From: JAWXCE01 sp034440495
Lineage (GTDB): Bacteria > Pseudomonadota > Alphaproteobacteria > Rhizobiales > Rhodomicrobiaceae
DNA: 35,955 nucleotides
Assembly (NCBI GenBank): GCA_034440495.1
Contig: JAWXCE010000052.1
Location: forward strand, 1 to 35,955
Direction of reading: 5' to 3'
Shown here: one piece after another, positions 7,815-15,637 of the stretch
How the letters are laid out: each line of letters starts with the position of its first letter
Position numbering within the stretch: the first letter of the stretch is position 1
The notes under the pieces: generated by a model
Databases searched by the model: none
Told to the model about the DNA's origin: nothing
Seen by the model: the letters and a program-made list of their open reading frames with translations, nothing else
Program-made: the position numbers and the translations under genes

Positions 7815-8037
7815 TTACCCATCCCCGTATACATTCGAGCCGCGCGAACCCAGCACAAACCCTAGAACAAACAGTGTCACCAATGTCATTAGCAGCGCAC
7901 CCGCACAGACAAAATCATAAATATTTGGCTGACCCAGAGGGCCGCCCAGTTGCAACGCCGCTAAAACCGAATAGCAGGTTCAGCACGTCCTTGCGGTTCT
8001 CAAATGCCGGGGGCGCGTCTGACAAAACGGCGACCAT
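7815..8037 (-). pseudogene. Small two-segment membrane protein gene with a +1 frameshift
   Basis: An ATG at 8037, just 3 bp after the dapD stop, opens a frame (MVAVLSDAPPAFENRKDVLN...) that runs 40 codons to a TGA. A second frame takes over and ends at TAA 7815-7817 after a clear transmembrane helix (VCAGALLMTLVTLFVLGFVL). Removing one base from the TTTT run (A7963-7966 on the plus strand) joins the two into a single 73-residue protein with two hydrophobic stretches. The 223-bp span is 3n+1, as expected for one inserted base. It fills the gap between dapD and the DUF805 gene exactly. It could be a real frameshift, a sequencing error, or chance. I do not recognise the family. Confidence 0.45.
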
Positions 8038-8040
8038 TGG

Positions 8041-8880
8041 TTAGTCCCGCAGAAGGTCGTTGATGGAGGTTTTGGAGCGGGTTTTCTCGTCCACGCGCTT
8101 CACGATCACAGCACAGTAAAGCGACGGGCCGGGCGAACCATCGGGCAGCGGTTTGCCGGGCAGGCAGCCAGACACAACGACCGAGTATGGCGGTATGCGG
8201 CCCATGTGGATTTCACCGGTTTCGCGGTCGATGATTTTGGTCGAGGCGCCGATGAACACGCCCATGGAAAGCACCGAGCCTTCGCCCATTATGACGCCCT
8301 CCACCACTTCCGAGCGGGCGCCGATGAAGCAGTTGTCCTCGATGATCGTCGGCCCGGCCTGTAACGGCTCCAGCACGCCGCCAATGCCGACGCCGCCCGA
8401 CAGGTGGCAGTTTTTGCCGATCTGCGCGCAGGAGCCGACTGTCGCCCAGGTGTCCACCATCGTGCCGCTATCGACATATGCCCCGAGGTTTACGAAGCTC
8501 GGCATCAGGATAACGCTTGGTGCGACATAAGCGGAGCGGCGCACGATAGCGCCGGGCACGGCGCGGAAGCCCGCCGCACGAAATTCGGCCAAGCCCATGC
8601 CCGCAAATTTTGACGGAACCTTATCCCACCATGAGCCGCCGCCCGGCGCGCCCGAGATGCATGCCATGTCATTCAAACGGAACGAGAGTAGCACGGCTTT
8701 TTTGAGCCATTGCTCCACCACCCATTCGCCATTCACCTTCTCCGCAACGCGGCGATGGCCCTTGTCCAGCAGATCGAGTGCGGTTTCAACGGCGTCGCGC
8801 ACCTCGCCTTTCGTGCCGAAGTTAACGCTGTCGCGGGCCTCGAATGCGGCGTCGATGACGGATTGCAGAGTGTCGGACAT
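8041..8880 (-). CDS. dapD: 2,3,4,5-tetrahydropyridine-2,6-dicarboxylate N-succinyltransferase
   Basis: The 280-residue protein (start at 8880, preceded by GAGG; an ATG at 8979 would overlap the upstream gene) is a left-handed beta-helix acyltransferase. The N-terminal helical domain is followed from about residue 105 by hexapeptide repeats (for example GAYVDSGTMVDTWATVGSCAQIGKN and VGIGGVLEPL). It transfers succinyl from succinyl-CoA to tetrahydrodipicolinate, giving the substrate chain that DapE later deacylates, so the window holds both ends of the succinylase branch. Length is normal for DapD. It lies 58 bp downstream of the nucleotidase on the same strand. Confidence 0.97.
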   Translation of the reverse strand: MSDTLQSVIDAAFEARDSVNFGTKGEVRDAVETALDLLDKGHRRVAEKVNGEWVVEQWLKKAVLLSFRLNDMACISGAPGGGSWWDKVPSKFAGMGLAEFRAAGFRAVPGAIVRRSAYVAPSVILMPSFVNLGAYVDSGTMVDTWATVGSCAQIGKNCHLSGGVGIGGVLEPLQAGPTIIEDNCFIGARSEVVEGVIMGEGSVLSMGVFIGASTKIIDRETGEIHMGRIPPYSVVVSGCLPGKPLPDGSPGPSLYCAVIVKRVDEKTRSKTSINDLLRD

Positions 8881-8938
8881 GCTGGCTTGCCTCACTGAGA
8901 AGTGTTCTGCGATGTTTGATGGCGGACAGACCAGTTTG

Positions 8939-9664
8939 TCAACTCTCAGAACGCCTCGCTGCGTTGAGGCTTTCGACAAACGCCGTCAAATCCTCGGTGT
9001 AGTGGTGGATGTGGGCGGGGAGGAAATCCCACGCCTCGATGGCGCGCTGCGAGGGGTGGTCATGAAAAGACGAGCGCACCAGCACCGTCGCCATGCCCAG
9101 CGCGTGCGGCGCCTCCAGATTGTGCGGCAAATCCTCGAACATCGCGGCGCGTTGCGGATGCACGCCATGCGCGGCCAGGAAAGAGTGATAGCACTCAAGC
9201 TTTGGCTTCGGCACGTATTGCGCGGCGCAGATGTCGAACACGCCGTCAAATACGTGAGTAAGTCCGAGTTTGTCGCAAACCCGCGTGGCGTGGGCGACGG
9301 AGCCGTTGGTGAAAATGAACTTGCGGCCGGGCAGCGCCTCGATAGCGGCGGCAAGCTGCGGCGCGGGCGATATAGGGGATAGATCGATATCGTGTACGTA
9401 GTCCATGAACGTTTCGGGTGGCACCTTATGTTCGTGCATCAGGCCCGAAAGCGTGGTGCCATAGCGGTAATAATAATCTTTCTGCACGCGCCGTGCCTCG
9501 GCGAACGGCACGCGCAGCAGCTCGGAAATAAAGCCGCCCATACGCTGATCGACCTGTGCGAACAGGTTGGAATCCGCTGGATACAGCGTGTTGTCCAGGT
9601 CGAACACCCACTCGCTCACCCGCGCGAAGCCGGATAAATCCGCGTTTTGAAACCGTTCGGTCAT
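8939..9664 (-). CDS. HAD-family pyrimidine 5'-nucleotidase
   Basis: The 241-residue protein is a haloacid dehalogenase hydrolase of the Sdt1-like pyrimidine 5'-nucleotidase group. Motif I (VFDLDNTLYP) carries the nucleophile D22 and the acid D24, motif II is FTNGS, and motif III with the DLPHN segment follows (FEDLPHNLEAP). These enzymes dephosphorylate pyrimidine nucleotides or related phosphates. Placement immediately upstream of dapD is a common alphaproteobacterial order. It heads the leftward cluster that continues to dapE. The substrate is inferred from the family only. Confidence 0.9.
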   Translation of the reverse strand: MTERFQNADLSGFARVSEWVFDLDNTLYPADSNLFAQVDQRMGGFISELLRVPFAEARRVQKDYYYRYGTTLSGLMHEHKVPPETFMDYVHDIDLSPISPAPQLAAAIEALPGRKFIFTNGSVAHATRVCDKLGLTHVFDGVFDICAAQYVPKPKLECYHSFLAAHGVHPQRAAMFEDLPHNLEAPHALGMATVLVRSSFHDHPSQRAIEAWDFLPAHIHHYTEDLTAFVESLNAARRSES

Positions 9665-9810
9665 CCGTTTTCAGCGCCTTATCAATCAAATGAGATTTGT
9701 TTGCGTGTTCGCGACCTCGACCTTATGTCATTCCTGTCTCGCGTTTCATAGTAGCTGAAGTCGTTCACCTTGGAATGATGAGTTAACGACGGGGCGGTAC
9801 AGGCGCATTG

Positions 9811-10695
9811 ATGGACATATTTGATCGCAAGCTGTTGAACCGCCAACGCGCCCGCGCTGCGAAGAACGTATACAAGCACGATTTTCTGCTGCGCCGGACG
9901 GCGGAAGACATCGCCTCCCGGCTGGACGCCATCAATAGGTCATTTCCCATCGCGGCGAATATTGGCGCTCATCATGGCGTCCTTAGCGGACTTTTGGCGG
10001 AGAAGCCGTTTATTGAGGCGGTTATCAGCATGGAGCGCTGCGCGCCACTGCTACGGCTGGCGCCCGGCTTGCGCGTCGCGGCGGACGAGGAGGCGTTCCC
10101 GTTCGCGGCGGAAAGTCTCGATCTGGCGGTTTCGGCGCTCAGTTTGCAGTTCGTCAACGATTTGCCGGGCGCGCTGGTGCAAATCCGCCGCGCGCTCAAA
10201 CCGGATGGCCTTTTTCTGGGCGCTCTGGTTGGAGGCGAGAGTCTTCGCGAATTGCGTCAATGCTTTGCAGACGCCGAGCTTGAGATGGAGGGCGGCGTTT
10301 CCCCGCGCGCGGCGCCAATGGCCGATGTGCGCGATTGCGGGGCGCTGCTGCAACGCGCGGGGTTTACTTTACCTGTCGCCGATAGCGACCGCTTCACCGT
10401 GACCTACCCGGACGCCTTCGCGCTGATGCGCGACCTGCGCGGCATGGGCGCAACGAATGTGATGCTCGCCCGGCGCCGGACGCCGCTTCGCCGCGCGACC
10501 TTGTTCCGCATGGCGCAACTCTATCACGAGCGGTTTACGGCTTCCGGTGGCCGCGTGGCGGCGACATTCGAAATCATTGCGCTCACCGGCTGGGCGTCAC
10601 ACGAAAGCCAGCAGAAACCGCTCCAGCCCGGCTCCGCCAAAACCCGCCTGGCCGACGCCCTCGGCGTGCCCGAGCAACATCTAAAAGCTACTTAA
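9811..10695 (+). CDS. NDUFAF5/BioC-like SAM-dependent methyltransferase-fold protein
   Basis: The 294-residue protein opens with MDIFDRKLLNRQRARAA, a signature shared with the mitochondrial complex I assembly factor NDUFAF5 and its alphaproteobacterial relatives. A class I Rossmann core follows (NIGAHHGVLSGLL for the SAM-binding loop near residue 50, then LAVSALSLQFVNDLPGAL near 110 and LKPDGLFLGALVGGESL near 130). In humans NDUFAF5 hydroxylates an arginine of NDUFS7; bacterial relatives may act likewise on complex I, but this is inference. The first SAM loop is GAHHG instead of a glycine-rich loop, so ordinary methyltransferase activity should not be assumed. ATG 9811 is preferred to the adjacent TTG. 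Its 3' end overlaps the toxin remnant by 8 bp. Confidence 0.82.
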   Translation: MDIFDRKLLNRQRARAAKNVYKHDFLLRRTAEDIASRLDAINRSFPIAANIGAHHGVLSGLLAEKPFIEAVISMERCAPLLRLAPGLRVAADEEAFPFAAESLDLAVSALSLQFVNDLPGALVQIRRALKPDGLFLGALVGGESLRELRQCFADAELEMEGGVSPRAAPMADVRDCGALLQRAGFTLPVADSDRFTVTYPDAFALMRDLRGMGATNVMLARRRTPLRRATLFRMAQLYHERFTASGGRVAATFEIIALTGWASHESQQKPLQPGSAKTRLADALGVPEQHLKAT

Positions 10696-11063
10696 CAATG
10701 TTCCGCAAATTATTAAGTGCAGCCAACCTATGACTATCAGCAAGAAGCTTGATAGGCTGCCCAAGTACACAACATACTTTAAGTCTAAATTTGCAATCTA
10801 TGCATCCTCTGTCGATTGCAGAGCGAGCTTCAGGAAGCGATATCGCAACAACCTCTGAGAGGTTCAGATAGCAAGTTTTGCTCAAAGCTAAAGCGTGATC
10901 GTTTACATAACACTCCAATTGCCCAATTCCATGAGGACGCGGCTTTGTGTTAAAAAAGAAACAATCGAACCGGATCGACGCTCACAGATAGAGCGATTTT
11001 TTCTTTCTGAGGATCTACCCAACGATACAAGTAAACATAAATGTGGCCGATAGATAAACTCAA
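10688..11063 (-). pseudogene. Putative toxin partner of a Panacea-domain antitoxin, frameshifted
   Basis: Two overlapping minus-strand frames combine into one protein of about 124 residues. The first starts at TTG 11063 (MSLSIGHIYVYLYRWVDPQ...) and runs into a stop after VRLFLF. The second carries on with NTKPRPHGIGQLECYVND and ends at TAG 10688-10690. The break is a run of six T residues on the minus strand near 10960; removing one T makes the frame continuous, and the 376-bp span is 3n+1. The start overlaps the reconstructed antitoxin stop (TTGA), a typical coupled toxin-antitoxin layout. I do not recognise the family with certainty, so the toxin role rests on position. A GGGG sequence five bases before the TTG could be the ribosome site. 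Confidence 0.5.
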
Positions 11064-11603
11064 AGAACGCCCCTGTGTGAAAATTCAGAAGCTACCTCAA
11101 TTAGTTCATCTCGATTTTCATTGTCCTCATCAAAAAAAATAAATAGTTCATCGACCCGTTTTCATCGGCCTCAAACCATGCTCTTTCGAGATGAGTCAAC
11201 TCTGAAAGTTCATCAGCCGACTTTTCACGACAAAAATCTATTGCCTCCTGTAAGCATTCCAAGTCTGTTTGAGACAAGACTGACAAGTCAGGACTGCGTT
11301 CTCCTGGATAAAGTTTGTTAAGCCCTCGCCTTTCGATATTTACGGCTTTGTTGAAGCCATCTGGCTTTCCAACCCGACTCCATTTCCTGTCAATGTAATT
11401 TTTTATAGTAGATGGAACTGGCCCCTTTGGCATCGCTATATAATTGTCAGCGATTATAGGTCGGCCATATCTATTGAGGTGCCATTTTTCCGCAAAGAAA
11501 AATATTTTAGACACAAAAAGGGGTGTTAGGCCCGGGCTTCTAGCAGCCACAAACGCCATGCTTCTAGTGCTTTAGCGGAACTAAAGGCGAACTTCGTTTG
11601 CAT
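11060..11603 (-). pseudogene. Panacea-domain (SocA-like, DUF4065) antitoxin gene, two frameshifts
   Basis: The longest single frame (11101-11559, 152 codons) contains the DUF4065 core: KIFFFAEKWHLNRYGRPII, then IAMPKGPVPS, and LTHLERAWFEADE near the end. The real gene seems longer. A near-perfect ribosome site (GAGGAGG) precedes an ATG at 11603, whose frame encodes MQTKFAFSSAKALEA, a typical family N-terminus; one missing base at GCATGG (about 11560) throws it out of frame. At the other end a T8 run (A11132-11139) shifts translation out of a frame that reads FDEDNENRDELIEVASEF to a TGA at 11060-11062. Restoring both bases gives 181 residues, and the 544-bp span is 3n-2. Panacea antitoxins pair with diverse toxins encoded next door. 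Confidence 0.75.
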
Positions 11604-11616
11604 TGATTCCTCCTCA

Positions 11617-11636
11617 AAGCGCGAAATTTCGCTCTT
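11617..11636. promoter_or_regulatory. Palindromic operator in the leader of the Panacea module
   Basis: The core GCGAAATTTCGC (11621-11632) is a perfect 12-bp palindrome, extended to 20 bp (AAG/CTT outer arms) with one mismatched pair. It lies between the expected transcription start (about 11641) and the ribosome site (about 11609-11615), where a bound protein would block transcription. Autoregulation by the antitoxin or complex is the natural inference. Confidence 0.55.
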
Positions 11637-11647
11637 GTTTCGTTTCA

Positions 11648-11676
11648 AATATAGGGGTTTAATGAGTAATTATCAA
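11648..11676 (-). promoter_or_regulatory. Promoter of the Panacea toxin-antitoxin module
   Basis: On the minus strand TTGATA (11671-11676) and TATATT (11648-11653) are spaced by exactly 17 bp, with the palindromic operator and a GAGGAGG ribosome site following in order. The expression signals look intact even though both coding sequences are frameshifted. Confidence 0.6.
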
Positions 11677-11749
11677 TACAAAGTCTGTTCACACTGAAGA
11701 CCAAGGCAGATGCACACTCACTACAAAGATTTTCGATGCTCAAAGATAA

Positions 11750-12151
11750 CTACAGCAAATCCATGAGCGCGGGGATGAGGGGGATGTCGGCGGGGGGCAT
11801 GGGGTAGTTGCGCAGGTCGCGCCCGTGCACCCAGGCGAGAATTTGGCCCTCGCGCGGCTCCGGCTCGCCCGTCCAGGTGCGGCAGATATAGAGTGGCATC
11901 AGCAGGTGTGACGCCTCATAGGCGTGGCTGGCGAAGGTGAGCGGGGCGAGGCATTTTGCCTCCACCTCGATGCCGAGTTCCTCGCGCATTTCGCGGATGA
12001 GCGCGGCCTCCGGCGTTTCGCCCGGTTCGAGTTTACCGCCGGGAAACTCCCACAGGCCGGGCATCGGTTTGTGTGCGGGGCGTTTGGCGAGCAGAATGCG
12101 GCCATCCGCGTCGATGAGCGCGCAGGCGGCGACCAGGATGAGCGGCTTCAA
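11750..12151 (-). CDS. mutT: MutT-like Nudix hydrolase (8-oxo-dGTP pyrophosphohydrolase)
   Basis: The 133-residue protein has a canonical Nudix box from G39 to G60 (E45, R53, E54, E57 and E58 all in place) after the WEFPGGK tract, and fits the MutT subgroup that hydrolyses 8-oxo-dGTP to prevent A:T to C:G transversions. The start is TTG at 12151, one base after the TGA of the upstream methyltransferase gene, so the two are probably translationally coupled. Length matches E. coli MutT (129). A different nucleotide substrate cannot be excluded from sequence. Confidence 0.9.
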   Translation of the reverse strand: MKPLILVAACALIDADGRILLAKRPAHKPMPGLWEFPGGKLEPGETPEAALIREMREELGIEVEAKCLAPLTFASHAYEASHLLMPLYICRTWTGEPEPREGQILAWVHGRDLRNYPMPPADIPLIPALMDLL

Positions 12152-12152
12152 C

Positions 12153-12773
12153 TCACGCCGCCGGTTTGCGGTAAACCCAGATGCCGGCAGGCGGCAAATT
12201 CACCCACACGCGCGATCGGCGATACGATGATAGGCCGAGTGCGCCCGCGATATGCTCCGGCACCGGGCTGTCCTGGCGGTAGGTGAACTGCACGAACACG
12301 CCGCCGGGCGCCAGCACATCCACGCAGTTGCGCATGATCTGGCGCACCATCTTGCGCTTGAACAGCCGCATCGGCAGCGTAGAGACGATGGCCCCGACCG
12401 CCGGGCCGTGGCGCTCGCGCCAGAGCTGGGACAAATCCTGTGCGGGCGCGATCACCACGTCAAGGTCTGGAAATGTGCGCCGCAAATGGCCGCCGAGATG
12501 CGAGTCGATCTCCATCACGGTAAGGTTCTTGTCGCCGAGGCCGGAGCGCAGAAGCTGGCGTGTCACGGCGCCGGTGCCGCCGCCAAGCTCGATCACGTGG
12601 GTCTCGGGCCGGTCGGCGATGGCCCAGGTCATGGAGCGCCCGACAAACGGGCTGGAGGGGAACAGGCTGCAAACTTGCTTCGGGTTTTTAAGGGTGCGCC
12701 CCCAGAACAGAATCGGACCTCGAGCCGCGGGTGGAAAGTCCTCAAGCTCAATGTCAAAAACCTTATTCATCAA
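12153..12773 (-). CDS. PmtA-like class I SAM-dependent methyltransferase
   Basis: The 206-residue protein has a Rossmann methyltransferase core: an N-terminal helix with KNPKQVCSLFPSSPFVGRSM (resembling the substrate-entry helix of Rhodobacter/Sinorhizobium-type phospholipid N-methyltransferases and KsgA-like proteins), motif I VIELGGGTGAVTRQLL at about residues 61-76, the acidic motif II VMEIDSH, and the STLPMRLF segment near 130. It could methylate phosphatidylethanolamine or an RNA base; the arrangement favours the PmtA-like group, but the substrate is not proven. It precedes mutT by one base. The second codon is also ATG, so the start may be 12770. Confidence 0.75.
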   Translation of the reverse strand: MMNKVFDIELEDFPPAARGPILFWGRTLKNPKQVCSLFPSSPFVGRSMTWAIADRPETHVIELGGGTGAVTRQLLRSGLGDKNLTVMEIDSHLGGHLRRTFPDLDVVIAPAQDLSQLWRERHGPAVGAIVSTLPMRLFKRKMVRQIMRNCVDVLAPGGVFVQFTYRQDSPVPEHIAGALGLSSYRRSRVWVNLPPAGIWVYRKPAA

Positions 12774-13017
12774 AACCCCTTTCCGGGTATGCGGAGAAAT
12801 TTAAAGTGCACCTGAAATTGCGATTGAGCATAAATTCATATGTCGATAATACGACACTATTGTTACAGACGTGACAAGCCGGAGCGACGTTTTGGTATCT
12901 CATTACCGCCGTCTTGAAACTCATCTCTAGCATTGTTTATTAATCTTGCATTTATGTCGTTTAAAGCATTAGCAACACAGCACTCCTTTAATTATGACAT
13001 CTTAACGGTTTTTCGTA

Positions 13018-13722
13018 ATGACCAGTTCCCCAACTCCTTGGCCGCTGGCGGTGATTTTCGACCTCGACGGCACGCTAATCGACAGCGCGGGCGACATCGC
13101 CTCCGCGCTTAATAATGTCATGGAGACGCGGGGATTTGCGCCGTTCGAGATGGTGAAAGTGCGGGAAATGATTGGCGGCGGCATTCCGAAACTGGTCGAG
13201 AAGGCGTTTTTGTCGCACGGGGTGCAACCGGACGACCTCGAACCAGTCATCATGGATTTTCTAAAAGTCTACGCGGCGAACTGCGTGGTTGACACCAAGC
13301 TTTACGACGGAGCGCTGCCGCTACTGGAGCGACTCCATGCGGATGGCGTAAAAATCGGGCTGTGCACCAATAAACAGCAGGCGATTTCCGAGGAGATTTT
13401 GGAGCGCCTCGGCATCGCGCATTTCTTTGGTGCTGTGGTTGGAGAGCGCAAAGGCCAGCCGCGCAAGCCCGACGCGGAACCGTTGCGGCTTGCCATGCAG
13501 CAACTTGGCGTCACGGCGGCTGAAACGCTGATGGTCGGCGACAGCGCCGCCGATTCCGGTTGCGCACAGGCGGCTGGCGTTCCCGTGGCGCTCGTCACTT
13601 TCGGCTATACGCACACCCTGGTAAGTCAGCTTGGCGCACAGGCTTTGATTGACCAACTGAGCGAACTTCCTTCGACTTTCACCGCAATCCACCGGACATA
13701 TGAAAGTGATCCTAAGCGCTGA
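13018..13722 (+). CDS. gph: Phosphoglycolate phosphatase
   Basis: The 234-residue HAD hydrolase has motif I FDLDGTLIDS (nucleophile D15, acid D17), motif II LCTNKQ, the conserved KPDAEPL lysine segment, and motif III MVGDSAADS. The helical cap between residues 20 and 90 is of the Gph type. It removes 2-phosphoglycolate formed from oxidative DNA damage or RuBisCO oxygenation. It is preceded by about 240 bp of AT-rich sequence with no gene, in which I see no convincing promoter. Other HAD phosphatases share these motifs, but length and motif context favour Gph. Confidence 0.9.
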   Translation: MTSSPTPWPLAVIFDLDGTLIDSAGDIASALNNVMETRGFAPFEMVKVREMIGGGIPKLVEKAFLSHGVQPDDLEPVIMDFLKVYAANCVVDTKLYDGALPLLERLHADGVKIGLCTNKQQAISEEILERLGIAHFFGAVVGERKGQPRKPDAEPLRLAMQQLGVTAAETLMVGDSAADSGCAQAAGVPVALVTFGYTHTLVSQLGAQALIDQLSELPSTFTAIHRTYESDPKR

Positions 13723-13800
13723 TTTCCCAATTGAACTTGTACGCACCATTCCGTATGTTATCTTTAATTTATGCTATTTTGATCTTTTATAGGCCATTCC

Positions 13801-14304
13801 TTGACGATAACTCAAATCCTGTTCCGGCTAGTATTCGCTGCTGTAGCAATGTCGCATTCGTCTGCGGCTGTTGCGCAGCTTGTCTGCAAAAAAAAGACGA
13901 CAGGATATTTTAAGCTGGTGCTTGCGGTTTCTGCGGCCTCCATCAAGCTAGGCGGTATGGAAACGCCTTTGACTTCGGCGCTTGGCGACTCTGTGCGCGG
14001 GATGCAAATCAGTGCCTCGGAAGACAAGGGGAACTGTCTCGCTTGCCATAAGATTCCTCAACTCAGTGACCAGCCAGACCACGGCAACCTTGGGCCCAGT
14101 CTCGATGGCGTCGGCATGCGCTATAATGAGGCGCAGCTCCGCCAGATGATTGTCGACCCCTCCTCATTTTTTCCAGATACGGTCATGCCTCGCTACCACA
14201 GCACTGAGGGCTTTTCCCGCGTCAGCACGCAATTTGATGGTAAAACAATATTAAGCGCGCAGGACGTTGAAGACGTGGTGGCGTTTCTCAAAACCCTTCG
14301 TTAG
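13801..14304 (+). CDS. soxX: SoxX-type sulfur-oxidation cytochrome c
   Basis: The 167-residue exported monohaem cytochrome has a signal peptide (about residues 1-26), an unusual basic stretch, a haem c site C79-L-A-C82-H83, and the likely axial M129 in the VMPRYH segment. The C-terminal ILSAQDVEDVVAFLKTLR is characteristic of SoxX, the small subunit of the SoxAX complex that attaches thiosulfate to the SoxYZ carrier in the periplasm. The only upstream start in frame is TTG 13801; a later ATG at 13849 would cut the signal sequence short. It is followed 44 bp later by soxA. No soxY, Z, B, C or D is in the window. Confidence 0.88.
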   Translation: MTITQILFRLVFAAVAMSHSSAAVAQLVCKKKTTGYFKLVLAVSAASIKLGGMETPLTSALGDSVRGMQISASEDKGNCLACHKIPQLSDQPDHGNLGPSLDGVGMRYNEAQLRQMIVDPSSFFPDTVMPRYHSTEGFSRVSTQFDGKTILSAQDVEDVVAFLKTLR

Positions 14305-14348
14305 CCATTACCATTTTGCTTTCCAGTAAATCGCATCAGGAAACCGCC

Positions 14349-15167
14349 ATGATTTTCCGCTGCATTCAGCTTCTCGCCGTTATCGCCACAATGGCGGCTG
14401 CGGTTTCCGGCGGCGCAGCGCAAGAGCGGCGGAGCATTGCCCCGCAAAGTCGCGATAACCCGCTGAAAGAACTGATTTCGGGGTATCATTTCGGCGCGCT
14501 GAAAACGCGCTCCCAGCAGGATGACGAGTTCGACAATCCAGGTTTTCCCTCCCTGCAGCAGGGTGAGAAACTGTGGAAAAAGGTGGAGGGCGCCCAGCAG
14601 AAATCGTGCGCCACATGTCACGCGGACGCCAGCCAATCAATGAAAGGGGCGGCAGCGGCCTACCCAAAATTCTGGCCTGCATCGAACAAGGTCATCAATC
14701 TGGAGCAGCGCATTAATGCCTGCCGTGACGAAAAAATGTCAGCCCCGCGTTGGGAGTATGAGTCCACCGATCTGATCGCGATGACCTCATTCGTGCGAAA
14801 TCAGTCGCGTGGACTGGCGGTAAATGTTGTGGTTGATGGCCCCGCCCGTCCGGCGTTCAATTTGGGGAAAAAAGAGCACGAAACGAGAATCGGACAACTC
14901 AACATGTCCTGCGCCGATTGCCATAATGTCCGTTATGGGCAAAAGCTGCGCGCCGAGACGATCAGCCAGGGACACAGCAACGGTTTCCCATCGTACCGTT
15001 TGCGGGACAAGACCATGAACTCGCTGCATGACCGTTTCCGCCGCTGCAACGCGATGGCTAGGGCAGAGCCGCACGAAAGCGGCTCCGACGAATACGTTGC
15101 GCTGGAGTTATACCTCGCTTGGCGCGGGGCGGGGCTTCCGGTCGAAACGCCCGCAGTGAGGAAGTAA
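14349..15167 (+). CDS. soxA: SoxA-type dihaem cytochrome c, L-cysteine S-thiosulfotransferase subunit
   Basis: The 272-residue protein has a signal peptide (about residues 1-24) and two haem sites, C87-A-T-C90-H91 and C188-A-D-C191-H192, so it is the dihaem form. C233 in RRCNAMARAEP matches the conserved cysteine that carries the persulfide and ligates the active-site haem in SoxA. The end (ALELYLAWRGAGLPVETPAVRK) is typical of the family. The start at 14349 has AGGA upstream; an in-frame ATG at 14316 would hide the signal peptide. With SoxX it forms the enzyme that conjugates thiosulfate to SoxY. The pair stands alone here. Confidence 0.92.
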   Translation: MIFRCIQLLAVIATMAAAVSGGAAQERRSIAPQSRDNPLKELISGYHFGALKTRSQQDDEFDNPGFPSLQQGEKLWKKVEGAQQKSCATCHADASQSMKGAAAAYPKFWPASNKVINLEQRINACRDEKMSAPRWEYESTDLIAMTSFVRNQSRGLAVNVVVDGPARPAFNLGKKEHETRIGQLNMSCADCHNVRYGQKLRAETISQGHSNGFPSYRLRDKTMNSLHDRFRRCNAMARAEPHESGSDEYVALELYLAWRGAGLPVETPAVRK

Positions 15168-15637
15168 ATATAGTCTAATCAAACTGTTACGCTAATGCAG
15201 TTCCATAATAGAGTTTATACATCACGCATTTTTTGTTGTTTTGAAATAGTGTCTAGTACGGATTTATGTATTCGTTCAGTTTAGACTTCAAGCAAACGCT
15301 TTTTCATTAATATGATGCAAGAATATTTATCGCAAAACAAACCGACTTCTTGTTCACTCGCTGCAAAAAATATTACTTCTTTAGGCGGGGCGATGGCTAT
15401 TCCTATCTCCATATAGATGTGTGGGTTTTAGTCGCAAATAACAGCAATTACAAAATTACATTCTTTTATTGAATTATATATCACCCTAGTCGTCTAAATT
15501 CGTTAGTTAGTTCACAGAACCGTGTGTAAAGCTCCGCTTGATGTGAACACCGACTTCTTGTCGATCCCAGTCATTTGCGGTTCATGTTGCGAGCGCTATG
15601 TTTCAATCTCTAAACAAAGAGTTCACAGGAGCTACTT
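15168..15637. other. AT-rich gap with direct repeats, no gene seen
   Basis: About 470 bp between soxA and the small secreted protein gene is much richer in A+T than its surroundings and has no ORF I can support. It holds a 13-bp direct repeat ACCGACTTCTTGT at 15341-15353 and 15549-15561, and GTTCACA/TGTGAAC elements near 15510, 15543 and 15622. A possible promoter for the downstream gene is TTGCGG-N16-TATGTT ending about 40 bp before its start. The length suggests a regulated leader or a lost gene. Confidence 0.5.

Noticed and set aside
8597..9382. Rightward ORF of 261 codons
   Set aside because: Antisense across dapD and the nucleotidase; both sense genes have clear catalytic motifs.
10688..10918. 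Free-standing 76-codon gene
   Set aside because: It begins at a TTG in mid-protein; the open frame extends upstream and fits as the second half of the frameshifted toxin-like gene.
12774..13017. Possible regulatory RNA in the 244-bp AT-rich gap before gph
   Set aside because: I found no strong hairpin with a T-run and no convincing promoter pair.
13731..13913. Rightward 60-codon ORF overlapping the start of soxX
   Set aside because: Different frame from soxX, no motif or ribosome site; it overlaps the SoxX signal-peptide coding region.
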